From: Thalassia testudinum
Taxonomy: Eukaryota > Streptophyta > Magnoliopsida > Alismatales > Hydrocharitaceae
Direction: 5' to 3'
NCBI GenBank assembly: GCA_037157565.1
Contig: JAZHRO010000002.1
Coordinates: 73,210,001 to 73,274,000, forward strand
Length of the DNA: 64,000 nt
Every line of letters begins with the position of its first letter. The stretch's first letter is position 1. Shown one piece after another: positions 21,688 through 31,655 of this stretch. A model generated the notes under the pieces. That model ran no database searches. It was not told the DNA's origin and was given only the letters and a program-made list of their open reading frames with translations. The translations under genes and the position numbers were made by a program.

Positions 21688-24307
21688 TGGTGTCGACCTT
21701 CCTCTATAGTTTTATTATTTCGTCGTAGTATAGTATAGAGAGGTGATTACCAGTTTAATACAATTTGTTACTCGGAAATAAAGAGTTCCCGAGGTCGAAC
21801 TCAGGGAGCAAGTTGTATTCTAGGGGTACAAGTTTCTTTTACAAAAATAAAGAAAGAGAGAGAGAGAATTTGTTGGCTTTTCTTCTTTTCTCTTTGCTTC
21901 TCCTCTTCTTCCTTCTCAGATCTTTTGCTCTCTTCCTTTCTTCAGATCTTCTTCTTCTCATGCTCTTTTCACTTGGCCTCTCTGTGTTCCTCCTCTGCCT
22001 CGCCTTCCTTCTCCTTCTTTGCCTTCAGGACGTCGTCTGATTTTCCAATCAGACGACTTAAACCGCCACTGCTACAGTGGTGCTTGGTGCTCCTCCTTCC
22101 TTCAGCTTTCGTCTTCTTCCACGGTTCTTCTTCACCTGTGCCTGCACACTTACACAGCTTGATTAGAGGGGCAAAACCTAACTCTACCCTCCCCCGTGTC
22201 TCTCTCTAACAGAAGCCGCTCTTACGAAAGCTCTCCCAGAGCTGCCGGGTAGTCGGGTACGGGTCGCGCCCGGGTCCAGGCCCACCAGCGTGCGTGGTGG
22301 GCGAGGAGTGCAGGTCAGTCTAAGTCGGGTCGGGCCAGGTCCGCGGGGCGTGAGCGCGGACGAGACCGGGTAACCGGGCGGGTGAAGGGGACCTCACCCC
22401 GTGTGCTGAGGCAATAAGCCTCCAGCACTTTTTCTCTTTATACCGCTGTGCCGCTTCGGAGTCTTCCGAGGTGGGACTAAATGTCCCACCCCAATTTCAC
22501 GCCTGCGCGGAGGAAGCAGCTGGTAATCGCAGCTTTACGCGAGGCCTTCGCGTGAGGGATTTGCCTCAACTGCAGCCTAACGCTTTGCCGAAATGCCCCC
22601 ACACAGCCTGGGAGCGTGACCTGGGCGCGGCGCACCTGGGACAGCAGGTCGAAGCTGCTTCGCTTCAACAATGGCGGCGACGAGCGCAGGTACCTGCCCA
22701 CAGAGAAACGGCCTCTCGGCCCAATCAGAAACGCGGAGGACCTTCGCCGTGGCATGGCGAAGGTGGTCGGGGGGTGTGCAGGCGGCGGGGCGGAGCCTAA
22801 GCGTTGCCCTAGGTCGGACTGTGGGTCGGGAGATGGGTTTGTTCGGTGGAGTTGCAGAGGGTGATTTGGGGGAAATGGAAGGGCGGAGGTTGATCAGGGT
22901 GAGGAGGCGGAGGTTCTGCGGTGGTCGGCGAGCCGTGTGGGTTGCTGGAGTGATGGGAGCGGGTCGCCGGAGCAGGGGCCGGAGGTGGAGAAGGTGAGGG
23001 CGATTGGTCGGATCGGGGTAACAGTAAAGATGTAAAATGAGGAAAAGGAAGAGGGGAGAAAGAGGAGGAGTTCTACCTACTTAGCAGGACGAGGAGGGGC
23101 CGGAGCGGGCGACAGTCGTATCGACTGTCGCCGGAGAAGAAGATGCCCGGGGGAAGGGGCGGCGGCGAGGAGAGGGTCGGAGAGGCGCCAGCTGGGTGCG
23201 GCGTGGCGCGGGAAGAGCGAGGGAGGGCAACCCTGCAGCTGGTAGTGCGGCAGAGCGACGAGGAGGAAGAGGGGAGGCCGTCGGAGCTGGAGAGCTTCTT
23301 GTCGGAGTGGGAAGAGAGGAAGTGGGGGTCTTTCTCCGTCAGGACCGAGCTGCTCAGAACGGCGGAGCGACGGGGGTATTTATAGAGGCGGAATCAGAGA
23401 GGAGGGCGGAGGGAGACGACGTGTCTCCCTCGCCGGAGGACGCCGGAGATGGAAACCCATACCGTCCGTGCGTTCGCACGGCCGGTATGGTGGGTTGCAG
23501 CGACCAGGGGGGTGTTCCTGCGACGGCTGACGACGCAGGGCACCCCCGGTTGTCTTGCCAGACCCTCCCCCTTACCCTGCGCGGCGCCATGCTCCGCGCA
23601 AGGTCGCCAGAGCATGGTGCTATTCAGGTTTTGGCAGGAGGGACCTGAATGCAAAGAACGAAGGAGAGTTAGGGGCAGAAATGCGAGGGTTCAAAAGTTG
23701 AGGGCCAAAAAGTAAATATATGAGGACCAAAGTGTAAAGTTGGTCAAGAAGGTTTCTTCTTAGGCTCAAGTTTTTATACATGACTAATTAGGACCTAAGG
23801 AATCTGATGGTGAATTTTATTTCTAGATTAAACCTTGTTTGACTGGTCAATTTATGCAAAAACCCAAATTAAGTTATTAATTGGGTATGGTTCTCAATGT
23901 AGGTCAAAATGGGTTCTGAAGGCCAAATTGAAGGTTCTAAACCCTAGAGATTATTTTTATATGAATTTTAGAGGGTTTATTCTATTTTTACTTTGCCTCG
24001 AACCTCGTGAATTGAAGTGGGTTTGTTTTAGGGTTACAGATTATCATTTAGTTCCTTGGAATTGCTGTAGCCCTTATCAGATCATCCCACTTTCCTTCTT
24101 ATTTGGTTTGTTTGACCTATGTTTGGACCCTGAATTACCCTGTATGCAGATTATACTGGTAAAATTGCATTTTTACCCCTTATGACTTGTTTTCTCCTTA
24201 AACTCAGAATTCTCCAAGTTAAGCCTTTCCTTGAGTTATGTAGGAGCTTTTATCCTTTGTATTAGGTCAAAATGAGCTAGTTATGGCTCATGATGAGGTT
24301 CTCATCA
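21688..24307 (-). mobile_element. 5' LTR of element A
   Basis: This is 2,620 bp, the same length as the LTR at 10865-13484 and differing by about three dozen substitutions. It begins TGATGAGAACC on minus at 24307 and ends GACACCA at 21688. The TATA box is at 23384-23377. It abuts d's RNase H at 24308 with no target duplication that matches the left side. Confidence 0.92.
23377..23384 (-). promoter_or_regulatory. TATA box in 5' LTR of A
   Basis: The minus strand TATAAATA sits between CCTC and CCCCC, identical to the 3' LTR. It is the most convincing promoter element in the window and would drive the gag-pol transcript toward lower coordinates. Confidence 0.72.
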
Positions 24308-24308
24308 C

Positions 24309-26167
24309 GCTTCGCAGCAACTGAAGCCCCATGAGCATACCTACCCTACCCACGACCTAGAGTTGGCAGCGGTTGTCTTCGCGCTAAATACCTGGAGGCA
24401 CTACTTGTACGGTGAGACCTTCGAGATTTTCACAGATCACAAGAGCCTTAGATACCTGTTTGATCAGAAGGAGCTCAACATGAGATAGAGACGTTGGTTG
24501 GAGCTCCTGAAGGACTACGACTGCAGCATCTCCTACCACCCGGGAAAGGCCAATGTGGTGGCTGACGCCTTGAGCCGTAAGGCACCCGCGCACTTGGCTA
24601 GTTTACAATTACAGAGTTGGAGCCTTTTGGAGGAGGTGGGCAGTTGGCTACCCCTGGAGTTACGGGGGCACTGTGGGGCAGTGACGGTGACACGACAGAC
24701 TAGGCCAGAGCTAATAGACTGCATCATCACAGGACAGATGGCCGATCCGTACTTGCAGTCCTTGCGCGACAGAGCACTGTCGGGAGACCCGGGGGACTTC
24801 TCTTTCACAGACCAGGTGCTGCGCCTGAGGGGACGGTTGTGCGTTCCCAGAGACGAGGAGCTGTTGAGAGAGCTCCTGACTGAGGCACACGGTTTCAGGT
24901 TCACCATACATCCCGGAAACATGATGATGTACCACGACTTGAGACGCGAGTTTTGGTGGAGGGGGATGAAGCGGGATGTGGGTGAGTTCGTGCAGCAGTG
25001 CTTAGTGTGTCAGCAGGTGAAAGCCGAGCATCAGAGGCCTGCAGGGCCGCTACAGCTGCTTCCTATGCCAGAGTGGAAGTGGGAGAGCATCACCATGGAC
25101 TTGGTGGGGGGCTTACCTGTTACCCAGCGAGGACACGACGCAATATGGGTAATAGTGGATAGACTGACGAAGACGGCACGATTCTTGCCGATCCGAGTCA
25201 CTTTGGGACCAGCACAGTTGGCAGAGAGGTATATCCGTGATGTGGTACGACTACACAGAGTTTCGTGGGAGATCGTATCCGACCGGGATACCCGCTTTAC
25301 GTCCCAGTTTTGGGCTGAGTTTCAGCAGGCCTTGGGGACGCGGTTGAGGTTTAGTATGGGTTACCACCCCCAGACGGACGGACAGTCTGAGTGCACGATA
25401 CAGACACTTGAGAACCTTTTGCATGCCTGTGTACTGGACTGGAGGGGCTCTTGGGAGGAGCACCTGCCCCTGGCGGAGTTTGCATACAACAACAGTTATC
25501 ACTCGAGTATCGGTATGGCTCCCTACGAGGCTCTGTACGGACGGAGGTGTACGGCACCCTTGAGTTGGGTTGAGGTGGGGACCAAGTGGGAGGTTGGCCC
25601 CAGGTTGATCCGGCAGAGTCAGGAGGTGGTCGAGCAGATCCACAGGCGACTCCGCACTGTCAGGAGCAGACAGAAGAGCTACGCGGATCGGAGACGTAGA
25701 GAGGTGCAGTTTGAGGTTGGGGATCATGTCTTTCTTCGTGTTTCTCCCATGAAGGGCCTGCAGCGGTTTGGGGTGAAAGGGAAGCTCGCGCCGAGGTTCA
25801 TGGGGCCCTTTGAGGTCCTGGAGCGGGTTGGACCCGTTGCTTACAGACTTTCCCTCCCCCCGCAGCTTTCTGGTGTGCACGACGTGTTCCACTATCCAAC
25901 CTCAGGAAGTACGTAGCCGATTCCAGTCACGTACTGAGTCACGAGAGTGTTGAGGTGGGCGACGACCTGACTTACCCCAAGCAGCCAGTGCAGATTCTAG
26001 ACCGTGTCGTCCGCAGTTTGAGACGAAAGCAAGTACCCCTGGTAAAGGTTTTGTGGAGGAGCCAGCGGTACGAGGAGGCTACCTGGGAGCCTGAGGCGGC
26101 AATGCGGGAGCGGTACCCGGAGCTTTTTGCGGGTACGTATTTTCGGACCGGCTTCGGTCCTCTTTGA
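24309..26167 (+). pseudogene. Element d Pol: RNase H, integrase and chromodomain-like tail
   Basis: The frame enters inside RNase H ([20 protein letters not shown], then [17 protein letters not shown]). A TAG at 24486-24488 lies where the family has glutamine. Integrase follows with a zinc finger (IHPGNMMMYHDL, CLVCQQVKAEHQRP) and the D,D,E core (TMDLVGGLPV, SDRDTRFTSQFW, QTDGQSECTIQTLENL). GVHDVF near 25880 is followed by a one-base deletion at about 25892, and the frame continues as KYVADSSHVL. The tail from about 25985 (PVQILDRVVRSLRRKQVPLV, then VLWRSQRYEEATWEPE) has the pattern of a chromovirus chromodomain, thought to steer integration into chromatin. The whole front of Pol and all of Gag are absent. 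It stops at TGA 26165-26167. Confidence 0.9.
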
Positions 26168-26251
26168 GTTTATTATGGTTATTTTAACGTCTTTTCCGCA
26201 CCCTAGTTAGCGCAAGTTTTGGGGACGAAACTTCCTTTGAGTTTGTTATAT
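26168..26251 (+). other. Untranslated tail of d before 3' LTR
   Basis: These 84 bp hold GGGGACGAAACTTCCTTTGAG, the block that in related Tekay/Del elements leads into the polypurine tract. Here the bases directly before the LTR (GTTTGTTATAT) are not purine-rich, so the tract is lost or strongly altered. Confidence 0.6.
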
Positions 26252-26482
26252 TGTTACAAATGCGCGCTTCAGACGTCTTTTAAGACGTCTGGGAAGTGAC
26301 CCAGACGTCTGACTAGACGTCTGGAACCACTTCCAGACGTCTGGAAATCGGTTATTTTTGGCACCAACGGTTTCATCTGCGCGCCTGAGCACGCAGACCT
26401 GCGAATGCTCTCTCTCTCTCTCTTTCCCTCTCTCCTGCGGCTGCAGGCTGTCTGTCCGCTCTCTCTCTCCTCCCCGCGCGAC

Positions 26483-26492
26483 TTTAAAAGGG
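26483..26492 (+). promoter_or_regulatory. TATA-like box in 3' LTR of d
   Basis: TTTAAAAGGG after a CT-rich tract, 231 bp into the LTR, at the same place as in the 5' LTR. Confidence 0.5.
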
Positions 26493-27648
26493 CATGCCCC
26501 CTCCCTTACTCTCATCACCTCCGCCCCCTTCCTCTTCTCCTTCCAGCCGGTGCGCGTGAGCGAGTGCGAGTGAGCGGCGGCGGTGACAGCCTCAGCGGGT
26601 GCGGGAGGAGGTGTTGCGCGGGGGAGGAGGCGTCGGCTGTGAGGGCTCCAGCCAGCTGGGGCAGCGGGAGCGGGCTGGTGGGGGCGCAGTAGACGCGGGG
26701 TGGCGCGGGAGGCCTGATGCAGCTCGAGCAGCAGGTGGAGCAGACGCGGCACGACCGGGCATCGCGAGAGGAGGGCGAGTCGCGCCTTGGTTCTGGAATT
26801 TTCTCCAGAATCAGACGTCTGGGATAACAACCAGACGGCGAGGAGGACGTCTGGTGGACTGTCCAGACGTCTGAAAGGTGAGTTATTCCGTCTTCTTCCT
26901 CTTCTTCGACTGACCGTACTAAGAGAGAGAGGAAATGGGTATGCGCAGGGTCTGAGATTCGCATCCAACGCGAATCAGACGTCTGGCTGCAGTGCCAGAC
27001 GACGGGAACGACTTCCAGACGTCCGGGGTGACCATCGGACGTCTGTGAACTAGGCCAGACGCCCTCGCAGGCTTCTGGACATCTGAGAGACCATGCAGAG
27101 CAAAGGTAACCCCTGATCCACTTTCCAAGACGTCTGGAATAAGTTTCAGACGTCTGATTATTCCAGACGTCTGATTTTGCACTGTTTCGTCGTTTTTTAC
27201 CCGTTTTGGGCCCGTTCGGGTTCCGTTTTCCGCATTTCAAGTTGCATTCTTTTCGGAATTAAATCTTCTACCTGTCTACAGTAGCTATATACTATTTTGA
27301 GAAACTCCTTGTGTTTGATCCTTGTGATAGGACCCCATTCCGTTGCAGTCTCAGGGGTTGTGGAGGCACGCGGGATTCCCGACCACGCCCCCAGTTCGCC
27401 TGTTGTAACCGGTAGAGTGGCTTTAAGTATAATCTGTTAAAATATGAAACCATAAATAGAACCTAGGACATTGCATGAATCCTAGGAATGAGAAATAGAT
27501 TGAATGGTAGATCCTAGGGTGTTGCATGAATCCTAGGGCTGGAAAACTAGATTGTATGATAGATCCTAGGGTATGGCATGAATCCTAGGATGGGAAGAAC
27601 TAGTGGAATATATGAATAACTGTAGTCTTGGAAAATGTGGAAAGGAAA

Positions 27649-27929
27649 TAATAGCTACCTGTAAATTGGTTTAACAACTGCCTGTTATGAATAAATGAGC
27701 ATGTCTGGGAATATGGGATGTATGAATGTGAAACTGGGAAGGTGGAACCTGAATGTGCTGAGTTAAAAGAACTGGAACCCTACGGGGAATAATAGCTGCC
27801 TGTGAATTGAATTAACAGCTGCCTGCTATGAATAAATAAACGTGATTGAGAATATGGATTGTAAGGACGTGAAACTGGAAGGTGAAACCTGGATGTTCTG
27901 AGTTAAAAGAGCTGGAACCCTACGGGGAA
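27649..27929 (+). repeat. Two-copy 140-bp block in d 3' LTR
   Basis: Copy 1 (27649-27789) and copy 2 (27790-27929) both run from TAATAGCT to CTACGGGGAA. Copy 1 matches d's own 5' LTR (TAAATTGGTTTAACAACTG); copy 2 has the version seen in other family members (GAATTGAATTAACAGCTGCC). The 5' LTR has only one copy. Confidence 0.85.
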
Positions 27930-28257
27930 TTAGGAGTGGAACTCCTGGAAAGAGAAAGGAATGGAACTGAGAAAGAAAGACGTGGTAGTGTGCTGTCTCT
28001 TGGGTACGTAGTACCAAGGGAAGTACCTGTATCTTTTTAGTGCAGAGCGGAGCCAGCCGCCCCAGGGACCCGAGGTTAGGACTGGCCACTTTGTACCGAC
28101 TTGCTGGCCCTCGTGTATGTAGTACCGAGGCGAGCTACTAGTGTAGGGAGGTACTAGCTACCCCACGGGCCCTGGGGTTCTGCTAGCCTCCTACACCGAC
28201 TTGTTAGGCCCACTGGGGCAAACCAGGATAGTCAGGCGAGGGTGCGCGGACTGTGGA

Positions 28258-28323
28258 GGGGCAAGGCCCCGGTTTGGTTACTTTGGAGGGGTTGGACCCC
28301 TGTTACTGAGAGGGATCTGCCCT
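28258..28323 (+). other. Row of three short GC hairpins in LTR
   Basis: GGGGCAAGGCCCC (28258-28270), GGGGTTGGACCCC (28288-28300) and AGGGATCTGCCCT (28311-28323) can each fold into a small stem. The row is present in every first-subfamily copy in the window (for example 410-480 on plus in copy a, as reverse complement). A fourth stem, CTCTCC-CGGCCA-GGAGAG, lies at 28487-28504. Confidence 0.7.
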
Positions 28324-29086
28324 GGAATGGTTCCGTGCTGTGCTTTGGGCGCACCCGTTAACGGAAACGACTGACCGCGTGCCAGTACGGGTTATCTACC
28401 TGTGCGTTTATCACGCGTGCCGTAGTCACCGTTACGTCTGTCAGTGACCTTGGGGTGGTTGACTGAGGGTAGGATCACCATGGGGGACTCTCCCGGCCAG
28501 GAGAGCACCACGTGCTACTTCTACTTTTTGGAAAAGACTGCAATCAAGATTGTTCCCACGAGGAACATTCGAGATCAAGATAAAGATCTGAGGAATAAAT
28601 GAAATAGTGAGACAATTGAAAGATGTGAATAAAGAAAGTAATGGAACATAACAGCTACTGTACACTCTACTGTTGTCTTTAGTTTTAGTTGCCACTCTAC
28701 TCAGCGTTTTGCTGACGTGTTACACTCGTTACCTTTCAGGACCAGGTGTTGAGCAGCCAGGGTCAGCGGCTGCAGAGGACGCTGGGCCGAGTAGGGTCCA
28801 GTAGAGTTACCACTGTTCTTTGTACCCCTTTTGTTTTCCACTGTAGTGAGTAGTTCTTGTTACCGTTGTACTTTTCTTTACCTGCAGTTTCATATTATGT
28901 TATGAATGTTGTTCTACTGTTGTGGTGGTATATACTGTAGTGGTTTCTTTCCTTACTGCTGTATTTTCTTACTGTTAGTTATATTCATGCTGAATGTGAT
29001 TTATTTTACTGCTCTTTTGGTTACTCCTTGTTGGACGACCAGGTCTTGGGATTAGTCGAGTCGATCCGATTCTCGTGTCTCGTAGG

Positions 29087-29103
29087 GACTCGGGAATCGG
29101 GTC
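29087..29103 (+). other. Terminal palindrome of LTR
   Basis: GACTCGGGAATCGGGTC is a near-perfect inverted repeat ending six bases before the LTR end. It is perfect in copy e (ACTCGGTTCCCGAGT at 38843-38857). The place next to the CA end suits contact with integrase or a stem at the RNA end, but this is inference. Confidence 0.55.
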
Positions 29104-29109
29104 GTTACA

Positions 29110-30085
29110 GGTTGGCAAGACAGTCATCGAAAGAGGGTCCAAAGACAGGAAAGTCATCCATGAAGACCTCGAGAAAGTCACCCACCATGTCATGGAATAT
29201 CGCCAGCATACATCTCTGGAAAGTTGCTGGCACGTTGCAAAGTCCGAACGACATTCTTCTAAATGCAAAGGTGCCAAAGGGGCAGGTAAAAGTGGTTTTC
29301 TCTTGGTCCCGGGGGTTAATTGCCACCTGGTTATATCCTGAGAATCCATCCAGGAAACAGAAAAATTTATTTCCCGTTAACTGCTCCAGGATTTGGTCAA
29401 TGAAAGGTAGCGGAAAGTGATCTTTCTTAGTTGCAGCATTGAGTTTCCTATAATCTACACACACTCTCCAAGATGTAGGAGTGCGTGTAGGGATGGATTC
29501 GCCCCTGTCATTGACACGGATGGTGAGTCCCGTCTTCTTGGGCACAACGTGAATCAGACTCACTCAAGGGCTATTGCTGATTAAGTAGATTATACCCGCA
29601 TCTAGCCACTTAATGATTTCTTTCTTAACGACCTCCTGCATGTTAGGGTTGAGACGTCGCTGCATCTCGCAGGAAGGTCGAGCCTCCTCCTCCGTATATA
29701 TACGGTGAGTGCAGTAGGAGGGGCTAATGCCAGATAAGTCTGATAAAGACCATCCAATGGCTACCTTGTATTCCATAAGGACCTTCGTTAGTTTGCACTC
29801 TTGCTCCCTGGTCAATTTTGATCTGATGATTATGGGGAGAGTTTCATTTGGTCCTAAGAAAACATACTTAAGTGTACTAGGCAGCTCTTTCAGCTCGGGA
29901 GTGGATGGTGAAAGGTCTGGCATTTCTTGGGACGAGAGTGTCCCAGGCGGATCGGAGAACAAGTCAGGAAGAAGAAATTGGCCCTCAGATTGGCCAAGAA
30001 GAGGGGCTTCTTGGATACATGGATCCAAAAAGGAATAGCCCCAGTGAGCAGTATATGGGCTCAAGGTCCCAGTGTGGATTTGCAA
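29110..30085 (-). pseudogene. Athila-like element B: linker and front half of RT
   Basis: On minus it reads from KELPSTLKYVFLGPNETLP (about 29900) through KVAIGWSLSDLSGISPSYCT and KKEIIKWLDAGIIY into RT: CVDYRKLNAATKKDHFPLPF, FLDGFSGYNQ, PFGTFAFRRMSFGL and the catalytic FMDD (about 29150). A TGA near 29564 replaces a tryptophan codon, and several frame changes occur. It ends at DDCLANL against element d and resumes at 8499. Confidence 0.88.
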
Positions 30086-30858
30086 CTCCGCCTAATTTGG
30101 TGGAAAGAAAGGGCAATCCGATCTTCAAGAGTGTGAACTGGCGGTGAGTAGCCCGGATATGACTCAGGCCACGAGGTATGGGAAGCGAAGAAAACCTCGT
30201 CAGAAGTCTGGTCAGGAGAAGGTACGGGAATAGGGAGGGATGGGGGAATGTCACAATATGTGTTGGTCAGGCAATCGTCAGTGTTTAGAGGTAATCCGCA
30301 GCAGTCAGAATAGGTCCCAATTAGTCCGATACACACACTGACGACCATGTCCTCGTCAAACATGTCATCCTCGATGTAATCCCAATCAAAGTTCTTGGCT
30401 GCCTTGAAGATGTTAAGCTTGAGCTTTTCAGATCCAACGACAATCTCAATACAGCCCGACTCGCAGTCGATATGGGTGCGGGCTGTGGCCAAGAAAGGTC
30501 GACCAAGGATGATCGGACAATCAGAAAGTGAGCTAGGAACTTCCATATCTAAAACAAGAAAGTCAACAGGAAAACAGAGACTATTGACCCTAACCAACAC
30601 GTCTTCCACCACACCCTTCGGAATTTTGATAGAACGATTTGCCAACTGTAACGTGACAGGGGTGGGTTTCAGATTTCCCAAGGAAAATTTTTCGAGCATG
30701 ATAGTTGGTATAAGATTGATGGAAGATCCTATATCAACCAGGGCATGGTTAAAATTGCAGCCTTGGATGCTACAGGAAATAAACGGTGTGCCTGGATCTT
30801 TCTGCTTCGGTGGTAGATTTGACAGTATATCACAACTCGCATGAGGCGAGAGAACCAC
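30061..30858 (-). pseudogene. Athila-like element B: protease region
   Basis: The minus strand gives ALVDIGSSINLIPTIMLEKF near 30745, equivalent to the DLGA protease site in A but with DIGS, followed by TPVTLQLANRSIKIPKGVVE and ILGRPFLATARTHIDCESG. This is an aspartic protease of the Athila/Tat type inside a decayed polyprotein. It overlaps the next open stretch (29564-30085) in another frame, so a frameshift lies between them. Confidence 0.85.
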
Positions 30859-31101
30859 CAGATTCTTAGTTTTCTTTGACTGTTGCCTGGGTGTTGTGTA
30901 GTCTTTGAAAAATCGGGCGACAATAGGTATGTGATCGATAGCCTCGAGTAAGGGTACCTTGATTTCAACATCCCTGAATAAATTATGCAGGTTATCAAAG
31001 GCCTACATATCCTTCTTCTTGCCTTTTGGCTCCCTCAGTAGAGCTTCAGGGAATGGAACTCCCGAATGAGAGGGTGATGAAGAAGACGGGCCAGGATCAG
31101 G

Positions 31102-31383
31102 TCAAGGTGGATCGATAGTCTGCTTACCGCTCCTCGTAGTGATAGCATTGGACGATGCGAGTCCAGTGGGATCATAAGGTGGAGGAGGGTTTGCAATAGG
31201 GACATAAGAGTGAGGTGCTACAGCGGGATTAGCCTGAAATCCCGGTGGAATGCTCGGAGCTTGCAGAATTTGATGTACCTGCCCCTGAGAAGGTCGTACC
31301 TGTGGTTGAGGACCACGGGGTATGAAATTTCGCGGGTTGGGAACAGGTTGGGCAGGAAGAGTGCCCTGAGATCGAGTCGGCAT
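31102..31383 (-). pseudogene. Athila-like element B: proline-rich Gag C-terminal part
   Basis: A short open piece rich in proline (IPRGPQPQVRPSQGQ, then NAITTRSGKQTIDPP). Element A has the same ending, SVTTRSGKTTQDP, at the Gag-protease border, so this is the matching part of B. Confidence 0.75.
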
Positions 31384-31655
31384 GCGTAGTTGACTGATCT
31401 TAGCATTCTACTGCGCCAATTGGTTCTGAAGAGAGGTCATGTTCTCTTCATGGCGCTTTGACATTTCTGTCATCATTCGCATCAATTTGTCAAAAGGACT
31501 TGATGCGTGTTCTGCTTAGGTACGCAAGGACCCGATGGCGGATTTGCCATAAGATTAGACTGGGCCCTTGGGATGACGGGTGCGGACGGTCGCATTGGTC
31601 CACCTGTAGGGTTTTGGTGCTGCGGGTTGTTGGACCATGCGAAATTTGGATGATT

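Larger units (their letters stand above)
10766..24307 (-). mobile_element. Athila-like Ty3/gypsy element A, nearly intact, nested in d
   Basis: The element is on the minus strand. From its 5' end: LTR 24307-21688, tRNA-Asp primer site 21682-21665, leader, gag-pol 20754-15055, a non-coding 3' region with tandem repeats, a polypurine tract next to 13485, and LTR 13484-10865. Beyond the 3' LTR a second primer site and about 98 bp of leader continue to 10766. The two LTRs are both 2,620 bp and differ by roughly three dozen substitutions counted by eye (about 1.3%) with no length change, so the insertion is recent. No matching 5-bp duplication flanks it (GTTCC at 10761-10765 against CGCTT at 24308-24312). 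Confidence 0.92.
8500..29109 (+). mobile_element. Chromovirus-type Ty3/gypsy element d, with nested element A
   Basis: This is a composite insertion bounded by GGTTG duplications. From left: a truncated 5' LTR (8500-10765), nested Athila-like element A (10766-24307), the surviving back half of d's pol (24309-26167), a short untranslated tail, and the 3' LTR (26252-29109). Pol and both LTRs are on the plus strand. It is the only member of the AGACGTCT family here that keeps coding sequence, so it identifies the solo LTRs as those of a chromodomain-bearing gypsy (Tekay/Del-like) family. The last 425 bp or so of the 5' LTR, the primer site, gag, protease and RT are missing at the position of the nested element. 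Confidence 0.9.
26252..29109 (+). mobile_element. 3' LTR of element d, with internal duplication
   Basis: It runs from TGTTACAAATGCGCG at 26252 to GGGTCGTTACA at 29109 (2,858 bp), followed by the GGTTG duplication. Features in order: palindrome cluster (26269-26345), TTTAAAAGGG (26483-26492), GC-rich stretch, palindrome clusters (26812-26875, 26975-27175), CCTAGG array (27461-27595), a 140-bp two-copy block (27649-27929), hairpin row (28258-28323) and terminal palindrome (29087-29103). The extra copy in the block explains its greater length. Confidence 0.92.
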
